Assembly: GCF_035046505.1 (NCBI RefSeq)
Contig: NC_089823.1
Location: 105,361,412 to 105,425,411, forward strand
Origin: Tiliqua scincoides
Taxonomy: Eukaryota; Chordata; Lepidosauria; Squamata; Scincidae
DNA: 64,000 nucleotides
Reading direction: 5' to 3'
Part shown: positions 54,253 to 64,000 of the stretch, in pieces
How positions within the stretch are numbered: position 1 is the first letter of the stretch
How the letters are laid out: each line of letters opens with the position of its first letter
Made by a program: the position numbers and the translations under genes
Notes under the pieces: model-generated
Database searches by the model: none
Seen by the model: only the letters and a program-made list of their open reading frames with translations
Told to the model about the DNA's origin: nothing

Positions 54253-55990
54253 CTCTACTCCTTGGACTTCTTGGTCAGCAAAATACATGACATAGAACCA
54301 AGTAGACCCATTGGGGAAGCAGAGGCTTACCCGGAGATAAGGAAACAAAAGTTGTAGCCTTAGTGGCAGAGTCAGTAAAACATTAAGTCCATCTCTTAAG
54401 AGAAGAGTTTAAAGCACAAAGTGGATCAGATATAGTTCTTTTAAATCCCCAATCAGCTTTGGGGACCTGTTTCAACCAGGAACATAGCACACCATGAGAA
54501 GGGGTTTCATGTTTTGCCCTTCCACTGTTTCCATGGTAAAATTCACTTTTCCGTCTGTGGTTATTTGCTCCCAAAGCATTATCTCTTGCAAATCATCATA
54601 CCAGAGCAAAATGCTATATCAGGCCCAATTTTCAGTGGTGGAGGAAAGCAATAAGCCCCTTTCACAAATGCACCCATTTGAATCAGGCCCCCACAACTGT
54701 TCAGAGGCTTACCCAACCCACTTTTTTTCCTTTACACCTGCTTCTTAGAGGTGCATTTAAAATAATTTCTAGATTGATCTGTAACATCAAGTTCATGGTG
54801 AATGACAAACATTTCAAGGGAGGAAAGCAAGCACATCTCCCACGTGAAAGCGCCTCATGGAGTTGTCCCTGTGAGCCACTTCCTTGGGCATAAATTTGAA
54901 GCTGTGTAAGAAAATAAAGGAGGGAATCAAATTCTGAAATGCACCAGAAAATAAAGAGCTGTAGAAATGGTTAATAGGAATAAGAGATCAGTAATACTTC
55001 TGGAATACTTTTCTATGACATGAAAACAAAATATAAACCACTTCTATGTACATCTTATTCTCTTTTGTCACACTCTGGAATAGATTCCCTCTTATTTCCA
55101 TCCATCAGTGGAGATCATCAATAGCTGACATTTTTTTCTGGATACTTATTTGGGAATTTGATCACATATGATGTCACATATTTATCAGATGTGATTGATA
55201 TTCCTAATAAGAAACATGAGAACAAAAATTCACAGCTTTCAAGTGTTGTAGTGCTCAGGAAAGAAAATGCTAACATGAACTAATGCCCTTAAAATTGGGT
55301 ATTTATTATTACATCTACAGTTCTGTTAGTATGCTCCCATTTTTAAGAGTCTGTTTTTGCTTTTTATAACTATTGCTGTGAATGCTGTAAGGTAGAAGGC
55401 TATTTACAAGGATTACAGCTCCAAGTTTGAAACTGTTGAAACTCCTCTGTCTAGACCCAGAAAGAGTAAGCCTTGCTTACTGAAGCCTTGCTTACTGAAG
55501 CCAAGAGTAAAAATGAAGTTTAAGATCTGAAGTTTATAGATACAGGAAGACAAGGCCCACCAAATCCAGCACCCAGTTTCTCACAGTAGACAATGAGATG
55601 CTCTGGAAAAGCACATAAGTAGAACATAATGGCAATTACACCCAGGGCCGACCCAACCATGAAGTGGTCAACGGAAGTTGTCTCCTCGGACAGCAGACTG
55701 GTGGGAACATCCATTACTGACCACCTACAGTACTTGGTTCCACTGCTCCTCCTTCTCTTTCCATTTTCTGGATTCAAAAAAGAAGAGGAGGATAAAGAAG
55801 AAAAAGAAGCGTAGAGGGGAAGAGAGCATTTGTGTGAGAACATTGTAGAGTGGAACAGTAGCAGAGCTGGAAGGTGGAACTGTAAGTGCCACACGGCTCC
55901 GAAACTTGCTGTGTAAGCTGCCCCTCCCCCTCACTCTCGGAGCCTGTCTGGGTGTGAAAGCAATACACGTCTGCGTTGCTTTCGCTCCTT
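54253..55990. other. No recognised feature
   Basis: Includes a purine-rich stretch at 55778-55808 that yields Lys/Glu-rich frames. No gene supported. Confidence 0.4.
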
Positions 55991-56222
55991 ACATGGCAAG
56001 TCTTTGTTGGCCTTGCCTTTTACCAGTACTCCTTAAGCTAGTTAGAATTAACTGTCTTACCCCCCTCCATGCATAGGGCTGCATGCTAAGGTAGGAGGCG
56101 ATCAGGAGGCTTCCTGGTGGTCTATGGGTCTCTTCAGACCTATGCCAACTATATAGTGAGTGTAAGTTCAAGGAGAGAAAAGGAAAGGGATTGGTTAAAA
56201 AAGAGGGGATAGAGCCATGTGA
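55991..56222 (+). repeat. Left arm of an inverted MITE pair
   Basis: Begins AAGTCTTTGTTGGCCTTGCC and contains CTAGTTAGAATTAACTRTC, ATCAGGAGGCTTCCTG and CTATGCCAACTATATAGTG. It matches the reverse complement of 57735-57970 along almost its full length (roughly 85% by eye). Confidence 0.75.
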
Positions 56223-56238
56223 GACTTACAGCTCTGCC

Positions 56239-57003
56239 CAGTGGCGTAGCTAAGGGGGTGCTGGGGGTAGCAGTTGCACCGGGCATCAAGCTTTATGGGG
56301 GCAACAAGCTGAGCTTGACACTAGTGACCAAAATTCTGAAAATCTTGGTATGTATGAATAATACCATCATGTTATATATCATTGGAAAGGTAATTTTATG
56401 ATGAATGCAATGAAACAAACTGCATTGAAATATCTTCATTATATCAAAAGGTATGGACAATTAACCAAAAAATTAAAACTTAACTGCCTTATGGAACAAA
56501 AAGTGGATTTTCCTAACTCAAAACCTACCTATAAAACTGATTGTTCTGAGAAGCAATGACATGTTAATGACATGTTGCAATGACATGTTATCATGATACA
56601 ACATGAAACCAATAAGGTGTTAATATGAGTCAGCTCTCAAGGCACTTTTTCAAGTGGTGACCCTCTTATGTTTAGCAAGGGGAGAATAACCACCTTTTCA
56701 ACACTGCACAGTGTCTCTGACCAAAAAGGGGCATACTTTTTATTTATTTACTTAATGAAATTTCATTTTGTTTGGGGGGGCCTACAAATCTTCTTTGACC
56801 CCAGGTAGCAGGTAGCTTTAATAGCTATACCACTGGCTGAGGGAAGGCAGCAGAGCAAATGGGTGGCTGAGGGGAAGAGGTGAGTTCCTTCCAAGTTTCA
56901 CTTTTTAAAAGCCTGGGCATGATGTCACTTCCTGTTGTGACATCACTTCCGGGCAACATTTTGAGCTTGGCAGCGGGCTACATGATCATTAGCTATGCCA
57001 CTG
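56239..57003 (+). mobile_element. hAT-like element, CAGTGGCGTAGCTA family, TSD 7 of 8
   Basis: GCTCTGCC (56231-56238) and GCTCTGCT (57004-57011) flank CAGTGGCGTAGCTAAGGGG and ATTAGCTATGCCACTG. The interior shares ATCATGTTATATATCATTGG and GAATGCAATGAAACAAACTG with 11674-11960. A second terminus-like AGCTATACCACTGG at about 56822 hints at an internal duplication or a nested relative. Confidence 0.78.
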
Positions 57004-57169
57004 GCTCTGCTCCCCTCTAGCTCTGCTACTGGAGTGGAAGAAGCAGAGGCAATCACATCATCGACTAAGAGAGGCAACATTTGACATGCCACTTCAGGCG
57101 TCAGGAGGTCTTCGGATGTCCCTAATAGCACTCCTCTCTATTTGCAACTGTTATTCGGAGCTACATTGT

Positions 57170-57610
57170 CTCTGAACACATTGACTTCAGTGGGACTTAC
57201 TCCCAGGTAAGTGTGTATAGCGGGGTGCTCACACTTTTTTGGCTCGAGAGCTACTTTGAAACCCAGCAAGGCCCGGAGATCTACCAGAGTTTTTTTTACA
57301 ATGTTTGCGCCATCATAACATATAACATTTATGTGTACAATGTATGTTGGTGTACCTTGAGCCCCACTGAGTATAACAGGACTTACTCCTGAGTAGACCT
57401 GCCTAGGATTAGGCTGTGAGGCTGCAATCCTAGCCACACTTACCTGGGAGTAAGCCCCATTGAGTACAATGGGCCTTACTCTCAGCGTTTCCTCCCAGAG
57501 GCACCTGAAGGGGGGTGTCGGCACTCCGCGATCTACTCATTTTGCCTCGCGATCTATCAGTAGATCACGATCCACCTATTGAGCACCCCTGGTGTATAGG
57601 ATTGAAGCCA
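57170..57610. repeat. Palindromic MITE-like unit split by a hAT
   Basis: TTCAGTGGGACTTACTCCCAGG and GTGTGTATAG lie left of the hAT and GATTGAAGCC lies right of it. Together these are one palindromic unit as at 12290-12373, interrupted at its GTATAG. Confidence 0.6.
57221..57591. mobile_element. hAT MITE with perfect TSD GTGTATAG
   Basis: The TSD is at 57213-57220 and 57592-57599. Ends are CGGGGTGCTCAC and TGAGCACCCCTG. Mirror-like subterminal sequences GAGATCTACCAGAG and GCGATCTATCAGTAGATCAC appear. A palindromic mini-repeat (CTGCAATCCTAGCCACACTT, CTGGGAGTAAGCCCCATTG) sits inside at about 57356-57490. The same kind of repeat also forms the target, so one repeat family is found both outside and inside the hAT. 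Confidence 0.92.
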
Positions 57611-57734
57611 AACAGTTCAAGCCTAACTAGAACTGCTGCTCTTTGTGACTAAGCAGAACACTTCCATTGTTGTAAATGATTATATAGTAGTGCATGCAGC
57701 ATACTTCTGGTGGCCATTTTGAGGCTGCCACCAC

Positions 57735-57970
57735 AATTGTGCACCAGGATACTATCCTCTCTTTTTTAACTAGTCCCTTTCCTCTTCTCTCCTTGGACTT
57801 ACACCCACTATATAGTTGGCATAGGTCTGAGGAGACCCATAGACTATCAGGAAGCCTCCTGATCACTCTCACCTTAGCATGCAGTTCTATGCATTGCGGG
57901 GGGGGGGGGGTAGGATAGTTAATTCTAACTAGCTCAAAGTGTGCTGGTAAAAGGCAAGGCCAACAAAGAC
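57735..57970 (-). repeat. Right arm of an inverted MITE pair
   Basis: Reverse complement of the 55991-56222 family, including a G14 run where the other arm has CCCCCC, and ending AACAAAGACTT. About 1.5 kb separates the arms. Confidence 0.75.
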
Positions 57971-60180
57971 TTATGTGTTCATTTAAAATTTAAATAAATT
58001 GGCTTCATTGGTTGCGTTGGGTGGGTAACGTCTCAATTTTGATTGGCTTGGAAAATAAGCCAAACTGTTTCTAGTTGGGGCATGGATATGCAGGATTTGC
58101 CTTATTTGCCTTATTTTCTGAGCCAATCCAAAGTGAGCTACAGAGAAGGTGACCATCACTAGATGGAATGGAGTAAACAAGATTATTTGAAATAACTCAA
58201 TGATCAGTTATCTGAAACAATCAGATACTTTTAAAGAGCATAAACCTATGCTTTCTTTAATGTCTTTTGTCTATTTTTATGGGGTAGGCTGAAAAACAGG
58301 TCAATATTATGTTTTCTTTTGTCGCTGAAATAATTTGCTAATTGCTCTCTTGGTATTTTACAGAAACTTGATCCTTGTTATGCAGTTTTTTTGCTTACCA
58401 ATCAATAACTGAGAATTAATTTGGCCAGTTGGCCATTTTTGCATTTAATGTTGTGACCGAACCTCATAAGAAGTTACCTGGCATTTGTAGTGATAATTTT
58501 TTCTGAGACAAATACAATTATTTCTGGGGGGGGGGGGGGGTTCAGAGTTGCTATCCTCAAATAATTACCAAGACTCCAAACACTGTCCTTGACAATTTCT
58601 CAATTGATATTCATGCATTTTAATTCTCGGATTTATATAGATGACTGCCCAATCCTATCAAGGGCCTATGGCAATGGATCTTGCAATCTGTTGCCATAAA
58701 CCCTGTTTTGGTGGTGTGAAACTTGAGCCACTATCACACACTTCAGAGCCACCAGTGCAAATGGTGGCTGAACAGGGAGGGAATGCAAGTTTGATTCAAG
58801 CAGCTAGGACTAGCTAAACTGGTCCAACTGGTTTCAAGGAGATGGGACAGAGTGACCAGCAGCTGGCACTCATCCAATCAGCTGACGTCATTTCAGCCAA
58901 AGAAGAAAACGGTTTCCCACTGGAACCACGCTTTTTGTCTCCTCTTCCATCAGTCCAGCACTCCAGGTTGGAAAGCCCAACAGCTAATCTCTGGGAACGC
59001 TAGAGGAAAGGGTTGGTTTTTCCATCACCCCAGTAAGATCAGATAATGAGCTGTGTAGGGAGACAGTAATTAACATTTTATGTTGTTTTGATGTTTGCTT
59101 CCTTTATGTCATGCTATAGCATTTCCAATGCTCAATGAAGTGTGTGCTAAAGCTTGAAGTTAAAACTCATGTATGAGATTTTGCAGCACCTCAGCACTAT
59201 CTGGTAGCAGTTTGAATGAGGGTTAACCCTTTTAATGCCAAATTCAATTAGCCTTACTCTCTTTTCTTGTTCATTTGCTTTTGTTATTCCCTTTTTATTT
59301 TATTAGACTTTTAATAAACCTTTTACAGTTTAACTGTGAGTCTGCATGGTCCCTGGTATAGGAAGCAAAGTGAATAGTCGTGTCTCCTCAATCTGCAGGT
59401 GTTTTAATAGAGACCCCCGAGGTTCAAGATTATTCTAGGACAAGGGTTCTGCCCAGGGAGCCCCTCTGGCTTGCCTAATCTCCTGAGCTGGTGGCTGTTA
59501 ATTCAGTCTACCAAAGCTTTTCCTCATTCTCCTGTGTGTTCAGGCAGGAGAGAGAAGGATGTAAGAAAGGAGTGAGCATGCTGACCAATAGGCAATACTG
59601 CCCTGGATCAGTGTGCAGTCACTTGTCTTTGACACCCTCTCTTGTCTTTGACACCCTCTATGAACAATTTAAATATTACTCTTTAAATTGCTTTCGAAGG
59701 AATAGTTTGGATTACCTCATGGAGCCCTCAAGTCCTATCATGTGATGCCCACAATATTCCCCTTAGGATAGTATTCCAAGCCTCAAAACAGCATAATATA
59801 TGCTGTGCTTTGATGATCACAGATTGTAGAACAGGATTTTCATAATCTACTGTGCTGATCTATTTCGCTGACTCCAAGAAATAAATTAATATTGCTAATT
59901 TTGAAAAGAAAATGGAAGATTTGAATAGAATCTGCTTTTTAGAGTCAAAACTAGATAAATTTGTCACACTTGAAGTTGCATTGCTTATAGAGGCTGTGCA
60001 GACATTGAGATACATCCTCTTTAGGGACAACCTTGTGTCCACCAATGATGACTCTAAGAAGAAGATATTATTATTATTTGAACTAGTTTCAATAATCAGA
60101 ATTGCTGTTCAAACCAGTGTTATGGTTGAACAAACAAACGTCATCATATGGGTTTTGGATTGTAAAGGTTGATTTGAGTT
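57971..60180. other. No firmly recognised feature
   Basis: Contains a G14 run at 58527-58540 and a CCCAATCCTATC-type MITE fragment near 58649. A TTTTAATAAACCTTTTACAG stretch near 59309-59330 could belong to an old LTR, but nothing else supports that. The 86-codon frame at 59912 has no known motif. Confidence 0.35.
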
Positions 60181-60770
60181 GTGGAAGCTGTACTTCCATG
60201 GATGGCCCTGCCTTTGAACTTGGCCTGGAGCATCTTTTAATGCCCAGTGATCTGATGACTCAATGCTCTGGATAGTTTTGTAGTGTCCTATTCACATCTG
60301 TCACTGAGCCAAAATGTTTAATCCGCATGATTTTGTACATCTGCTCATCAATCACAATGACTCTTTTCGAAGCAGCCTCAGCTGTTGTTGACAAGAAAGA
60401 CCACCAACTGCTTTTGCATCTGCTATTGCCCGAGATAAATGCCTTTATCCGTGCAATGAACCTGCCACCATCTCCTCCAACAATGCTTTTAAATGTCATC
60501 TATGCTTATGGCCCCATGCCTTTGAAAATCTAACTTGCTATTGTGGAAATTGTTCAGAGGGACTTTTTAGCTGGTTCCATTGCTATTCCATTCGCTCAAG
60601 AGAGAGACTGTAAGCAGATCTTCACTAATGCTGCATCGCTTTTACAATTAGGGAACCGGTATTGCTTTCCTGATGCCTGGAGATCAGTAAGCATGCATAG
60701 GATTGTGCTGTCAGTCACATGCTTGACAATCACTAGTGGGACCAGACATATGGCACTCTCATGGTGATGG
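60181..60770. other. Coding-like but unassigned segment
   Basis: Both strands show medium-length open frames here (79 codons reverse at 60260-60499; 68 and 74 codons forward at 60327-60533 and 60543-60767). The forward frames DKKDHQLLLHLLLPEINAF and DCKQIFTNAASLLQLGNRYC and the reverse frame GGDGGRFIARIKAFISGN are all protein-like in composition. I cannot assign any of them to a family. It may be a decayed processed pseudogene or transposon coding fragment. Confidence 0.25.
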
Positions 60771-61468
60771 CTCAGGCAACTTTGCTTTGGAATGAGACTC
60801 TCTCCCTGCCCAAGGTGAATTGATCAAAGTTAATTCTAACCCTGTGCTTCCTACTTGGACTGCTATATAGGAACTTGCTCTCAGAGTCACTTTCCCTACC
60901 AAAAAGAGGACAGCTGAAGAGAGGACAGTATCATTTGTCTGGGTGAGAAATACCAATTCAACCAGTAGGGCTTGCTTCAGTTCCTTTTCTTTACAAAGAA
61001 ATATCAGCCCGTGGGGCAGGAAAATCTAGCTAGCGCTGCGACCCACCTCGTCCTCCGCAGTGGGTCGCGATGCTGCTCGTTAGAATGATTTACTGGGTGC
61101 CTCCAGAGGCCTCTTCTGGGTTGCACCAGGCTGGCAACCATCTCTGGTGGCCTCTGTGGGCCTCAGAATCATCCACAGGAAGGTCCAAAAGCGATCTCCA
61201 GTCAAACCTTCGAAAACAGGGAGCAAGAAGCCCCATTAATTTTTAGAACAGGGAAGCATATCTTATACTGTGGCAGACCTTTTTTGCTTTTTAAAAATAA
61301 TTTAAAGTTTAAAAGGAGCAGCTGATGTCCTTTAGATGGCCACCTCAGAGGAGATATTTCACACACACATACACACACCCCCAACAATGTTCTGGATATT
61401 GTTGCCATCTGAGGCATTGTAAAGAGAAAATGGCTGTTCCCCCCAAAACATGGTGACGTCCACTCAAT
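60771..61468. other. No recognised feature
   Basis: Short CACACACATACACACACC stretch near 61361. Nothing else supportable. Confidence 0.4.
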
Positions 61469-61475
61469 ATTACTC

Positions 61476-61538
<63 letters not shown>

Positions 61539-61745
61539 AGTGTTTATATACTGCTTTTCAACAAAAGTTCACAAAGCGGTTTACAGAGAAAAATCAAACA
61601 ACTAATGGCTCCCTGTCCCAAAAGGGCTCGCAATCTAAAAGATGCAAAGCACCAGCAGATAGCCACTAGAAAAGACACTGCCAGGGTGAGGAGGGCCAGT
61701 TACTCTCCCCCTGCTAAATAAAAGAGGAGCACCCACTTGAAGCCC
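61469..61745 (-). mobile_element. L2-type 3' end, reversed, with (ATT)n
   Basis: An (ATT)n run (61469-61535) is followed by GTTTATATACTGCTTTTCAA, CACAAAGCGGTTTACAGAG, GGCTCCCTGTCCCAAAAGGG and CTCGCAATCTAAAA. It continues through GGGCCAGTTACTCTCCCCCT. In reverse complement this is the same 3' UTR as 22080-22312, here longer. Confidence 0.8.
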
Positions 61746-61912
61746 TGGTTGATGCCCTATGATGCTCCTATGATGCCCTAGACAGAAAAAACATCCAGAG
61801 TTGTGGGAAGAAAATGGCCACCCCCAAAGGCAACTGTCAAAAGATGCTTTGACACTCCTTTTAAGCTTTAAACTAAAATAGAATAAAAACTTGGCATTCT
61901 GTTGCTCTAGAA

Positions 61913-62323
61913 CAGTGATTTTTCAACCTTTTTCGTCTCATGGCACACTGACAAGGTGCTGGGCAGGAGGTCTGGTCTAGAGCCTCTGTTTGCCTGAAGA
62001 TAACATCCGAAGGTCACCAGTTCGAGGCCACCGGCACCGTGAACGGTGAGACCTTGAAGCAGCTGACAAGCCTAGCCGAGTTATGCCGAGTTATTCCACT
62101 TGCTCTTTGTCTGCTGTCAACCTGTGTGGGAGGAAAATGGAGGCCAGAATGTGATAACAGATCATAAAAAGATCCATCTGGACTGTTGTGGTTCTTGAAA
62201 GACAGAACCTTCTTCAATTGTAAAAATCCCTATGGGGATTTAAATAGCCTGCCAACGTAAACCGCCTTGAATTAAAGTCTGAGGAGAAATCTGACGAACA
62301 AGAAAGGCGGTATATAAATACCT

Positions 62324-62378
<55 letters not shown>

Positions 62379-62558
62379 AATTGTCAAGGCACACCATCAG
62401 TCTTTTGACAATTGACAAAACACGTCATGCTGTTGGTGGGGGGCTCACATCTCCCCATGGCCCTACTAATAAATGACCCTTCACCAAACTTCTGAGGCAC
62501 ACCTGCAGACCATTCGCAGCATATCAGTGTGCCATGGCACAGTGGTTGAAAATGGCTG
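61913..62558. mobile_element. hAT MITE hosting a tRNA-like SINE
   Basis: CTCTAGAA (61905-61912) and CTGTAGAA (62559-62566) flank CAGTGATTTTTCAACC and GGTTGAAAATGGCTG. The left 46 bp and the right part (AAAATTGTCAAGGCACACC onward) align with 34314-34542. The middle is a SINE. Confidence 0.85.
61959..62375 (+). mobile_element. tRNA-like SINE with L2-type tail
   Basis: The head GGCAGGAGGTCTGGTCTAGA contains a TGGTCTAGAGCC A-box-like motif. CCAGTTCGAGGCCACCGGCA contains a GTTCGAGGC B-box-like motif about 50 bp later, the spacing of a tRNA-type RNA polymerase III promoter. The 3' end is AAACCGCCTTGAATTAAAG, GAAAGGCGGTATATAAATAC and then (ATT)n, the tail type seen at 33064-33135 and 22236-22312. 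The SINE splits a hAT. Confidence 0.7.
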
Positions 62559-62597
62559 CTGTAGAAGGAAGGAAGTTCCCTGCATTCTGGGAACTGT

Positions 62598-63309
62598 GGG
62601 TGCAATCCTAACCAGCTTTCCAGCACTGAGGTAAGGGCTTATGAGGAAAGGCTATGGTGTTTGGGCCTCTTCAGTCTAGAAAGGAGATGCCTGAGGGGGG
62701 ACATGATTGAGACATACAAAATTATGCAGGGGATGGACAGAGTGGATAGAGAGATGCTCTTTACACTCTCGCATAACACCAGAACCAGGGGACATCCACT
62801 AAAATTGAGTGTTGGGAGAGTTAGGACAGACAAAAGAAAATATTTCTTTACTCTGCGTGTGGTTGGTCTGTGGAACTCCTTGCCACAGGATGTGGTAACG
62901 ACATCTGGCCTGGATGCCTTTAAAAGGGGATTGGATAAGTGTCTGGAGGAAAAATCCATTACGGGTTACAAGCCATTATGTGTATGTGCAACCTTCTGAT
63001 TTTAGAAATGGGCTATGTCAGAATGCAGATGCAAGGGAGGGCACCAAGATGCAGGTCTCTTGTTATCTGGTGTGCTCCTTGGGGCATTTGGTGGGCCGCT
63101 GTGAGATACAGGAAGCTGGACTAGATGGGCCTATGGCCTGATCCAGTGGGGCTGTTCTTATGTTCTTATGTAATGCAACTCTGAGATAAGGGAACACACA
63201 TTGCTTTACCTTGAGGAGGCCTCTAGGACTGCCCTCCAACTGTAGGACGTAGCACATGCCTCATTGGCACAGCTATGCCAGTGCTGGAAAGTTGGTTAGG
63301 ATTGCACCC
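62598..63309. mobile_element. Short Harbinger-like MITE split by CR1, TGT duplication
   Basis: GGGTGCAATCCTAACCAGCT then TTCCAGCACTG and the right end CAGTGCTGGAAAGTTGGTTA then GGATTGCACCC are about 30-bp inverted repeats, flanked by TGT (62595-62597, 63310-63312). Outside the CR1, the halves match 49871-50049 (AAGGGAACACACATTGC..., CTTGAGGAGGCC). Confidence 0.85.
62639..63172 (+). mobile_element. CR1 LINE 3' end with open ORF2 C terminus
   Basis: The frame 62661-62996 encodes the CR1 ORF2 C terminus without a break: GLFSLERRCLRGDMIETYKI, NTRTRGHPLKLSVGRVRTDK, KYFFTLRVVGLWNSLPQDVV and a final LDAFKRGLDKCLEEKSI. It is followed by a stop and the usual 3' UTR ending GGGGCTGTTCTTATGTTCTTATG. The 5' truncation falls just upstream of LERR. 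The intact frame and near identity to 37905-38042 suggest recent CR1 activity. Confidence 0.92.
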
Positions 63310-63312
63310 TGT

Positions 63313-64000
63313 AATCCCAAATTGCCTGTATGACATACTTAAAATTCAGTAACCTCTTTGCATCATTTTTGGAATGAATCAAAAATGAACCATAGGTGTC
63401 CAAATCAGTGCAGTTTTTCTTATATTGCTGTCAGCTACCAACAAAGCATCCTTACTGCAGAGTTTCTAATAGTAGTGGAACAAAAAAGTTAATTTTTTGT
63501 CTCACAGTGCATGATAAATTGTGCTGGTGCACAGGAATTCTTGACTCCTCCAGTCGCTTTCCTTTGCTCAAATAAAGTTAATCTTGGAGAGAATGAAAAA
63601 CAAAGTGACAATAAACAAAGAATATCATTCTATACAGGGCAATTCTGAAGATAGATTTGCTTCATTTGAGTATTTGTGATAGCAGAGCTTGCTAATTACT
63701 GTACTTTCTGAGTCATGCTTTAATAAAAAGCAGGGATATTGCTACTCTGTGTTCTCGGTAGACTAGTTCTGTACAGTTGAAATGTGCTAATTCACAGCAA
63801 TACCCAAAGACTTGGAAAAACTACTCCATTCTGCAAATTACTAAAGAAGTAAGCAAACGTTATTAGATATTGGCATTAACTCCAAAGTGTATTTATGGTC
63901 ATTTATGTTGTCAATTGCCTGTTGGGTTTAATAATTCAGAATGTCATTGCTTTATTCTACTACACTGACAACTGTGCATATGGTGTATACCAGATGCATT
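63313..64000. other. No recognised feature
   Basis: AT-rich unique-looking DNA to the end of the window. Confidence 0.4.

Noticed and set aside
59250-59400. LTR suggested by TTTTAATAAACC and following sequence
   Set aside because: No matching termini, target duplication or primer-binding site was found, so it is noted only as a possibility.

Overview
The window looks like intergenic or intronic DNA from a squamate reptile. That rests on the repeat mix: CR1 tails, L2-type tails ending in ATT or AAT runs, an L1 fragment, two further LINE lineages, a 5S rRNA-derived SINE, several hAT families with 8-bp target-site duplications (TSDs), and abundant short elements whose ends read GGGCCCAATCCTATCC. 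I cannot resolve the lineage further. I found no host protein-coding gene, tRNA gene, CpG-island promoter or CRISPR array. Nearly every long open frame falls inside a repeat.

Layout. 0-10 kb: Harbinger-like MITEs, an L1 3' end (704-1587), a CR1 tail, a foldback hAT, and a 5'-truncated LINE (8458-10168) that carries a hAT and is bracketed by a 64-bp direct repeat. 10-20 kb: MITEs, nested hATs (one with a perfect 8-bp TSD inside another), an element with 1.8-kb-spaced inverted ends, a Tigger-like element, and a hAT interrupted by CR1. 20-30 kb: the first 5S-SINE, an L2 tail, MITEs, and a solo LTR (25753-26742, TSD TGCAC) inside a tandemly repeated host segment. 30-40 kb: (CT)n, more hATs, and a 1.5-kb hAT (36796-38284) holding both a retroviral-type LTR fragment and a CR1 tail. 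40-50 kb: a full 5S-SINE, short MITEs, and a young LINE copy (46138-47412) with a 414-codon open reverse-transcriptase frame. 50-64 kb: hATs, one of them inside an (ATCT)n array, an inverted pair of MITEs, an L2 3' region, and a hAT carrying a tRNA-like SINE. It ends with a MITE interrupted by a CR1 copy whose last 113 codons are open.

How the parts relate. The most interesting relationship is between the 5S-derived SINE (three copies) and the LINE at 46138-47412. They share a tail of about 30 bp that starts at the LINE stop codon and folds into a 5-bp hairpin with a variable 4-base loop. This is the expected signature of a SINE mobilised in trans by its partner LINE. The rest is a layered record of insertions whose relative order can be read from nesting and TSDs.
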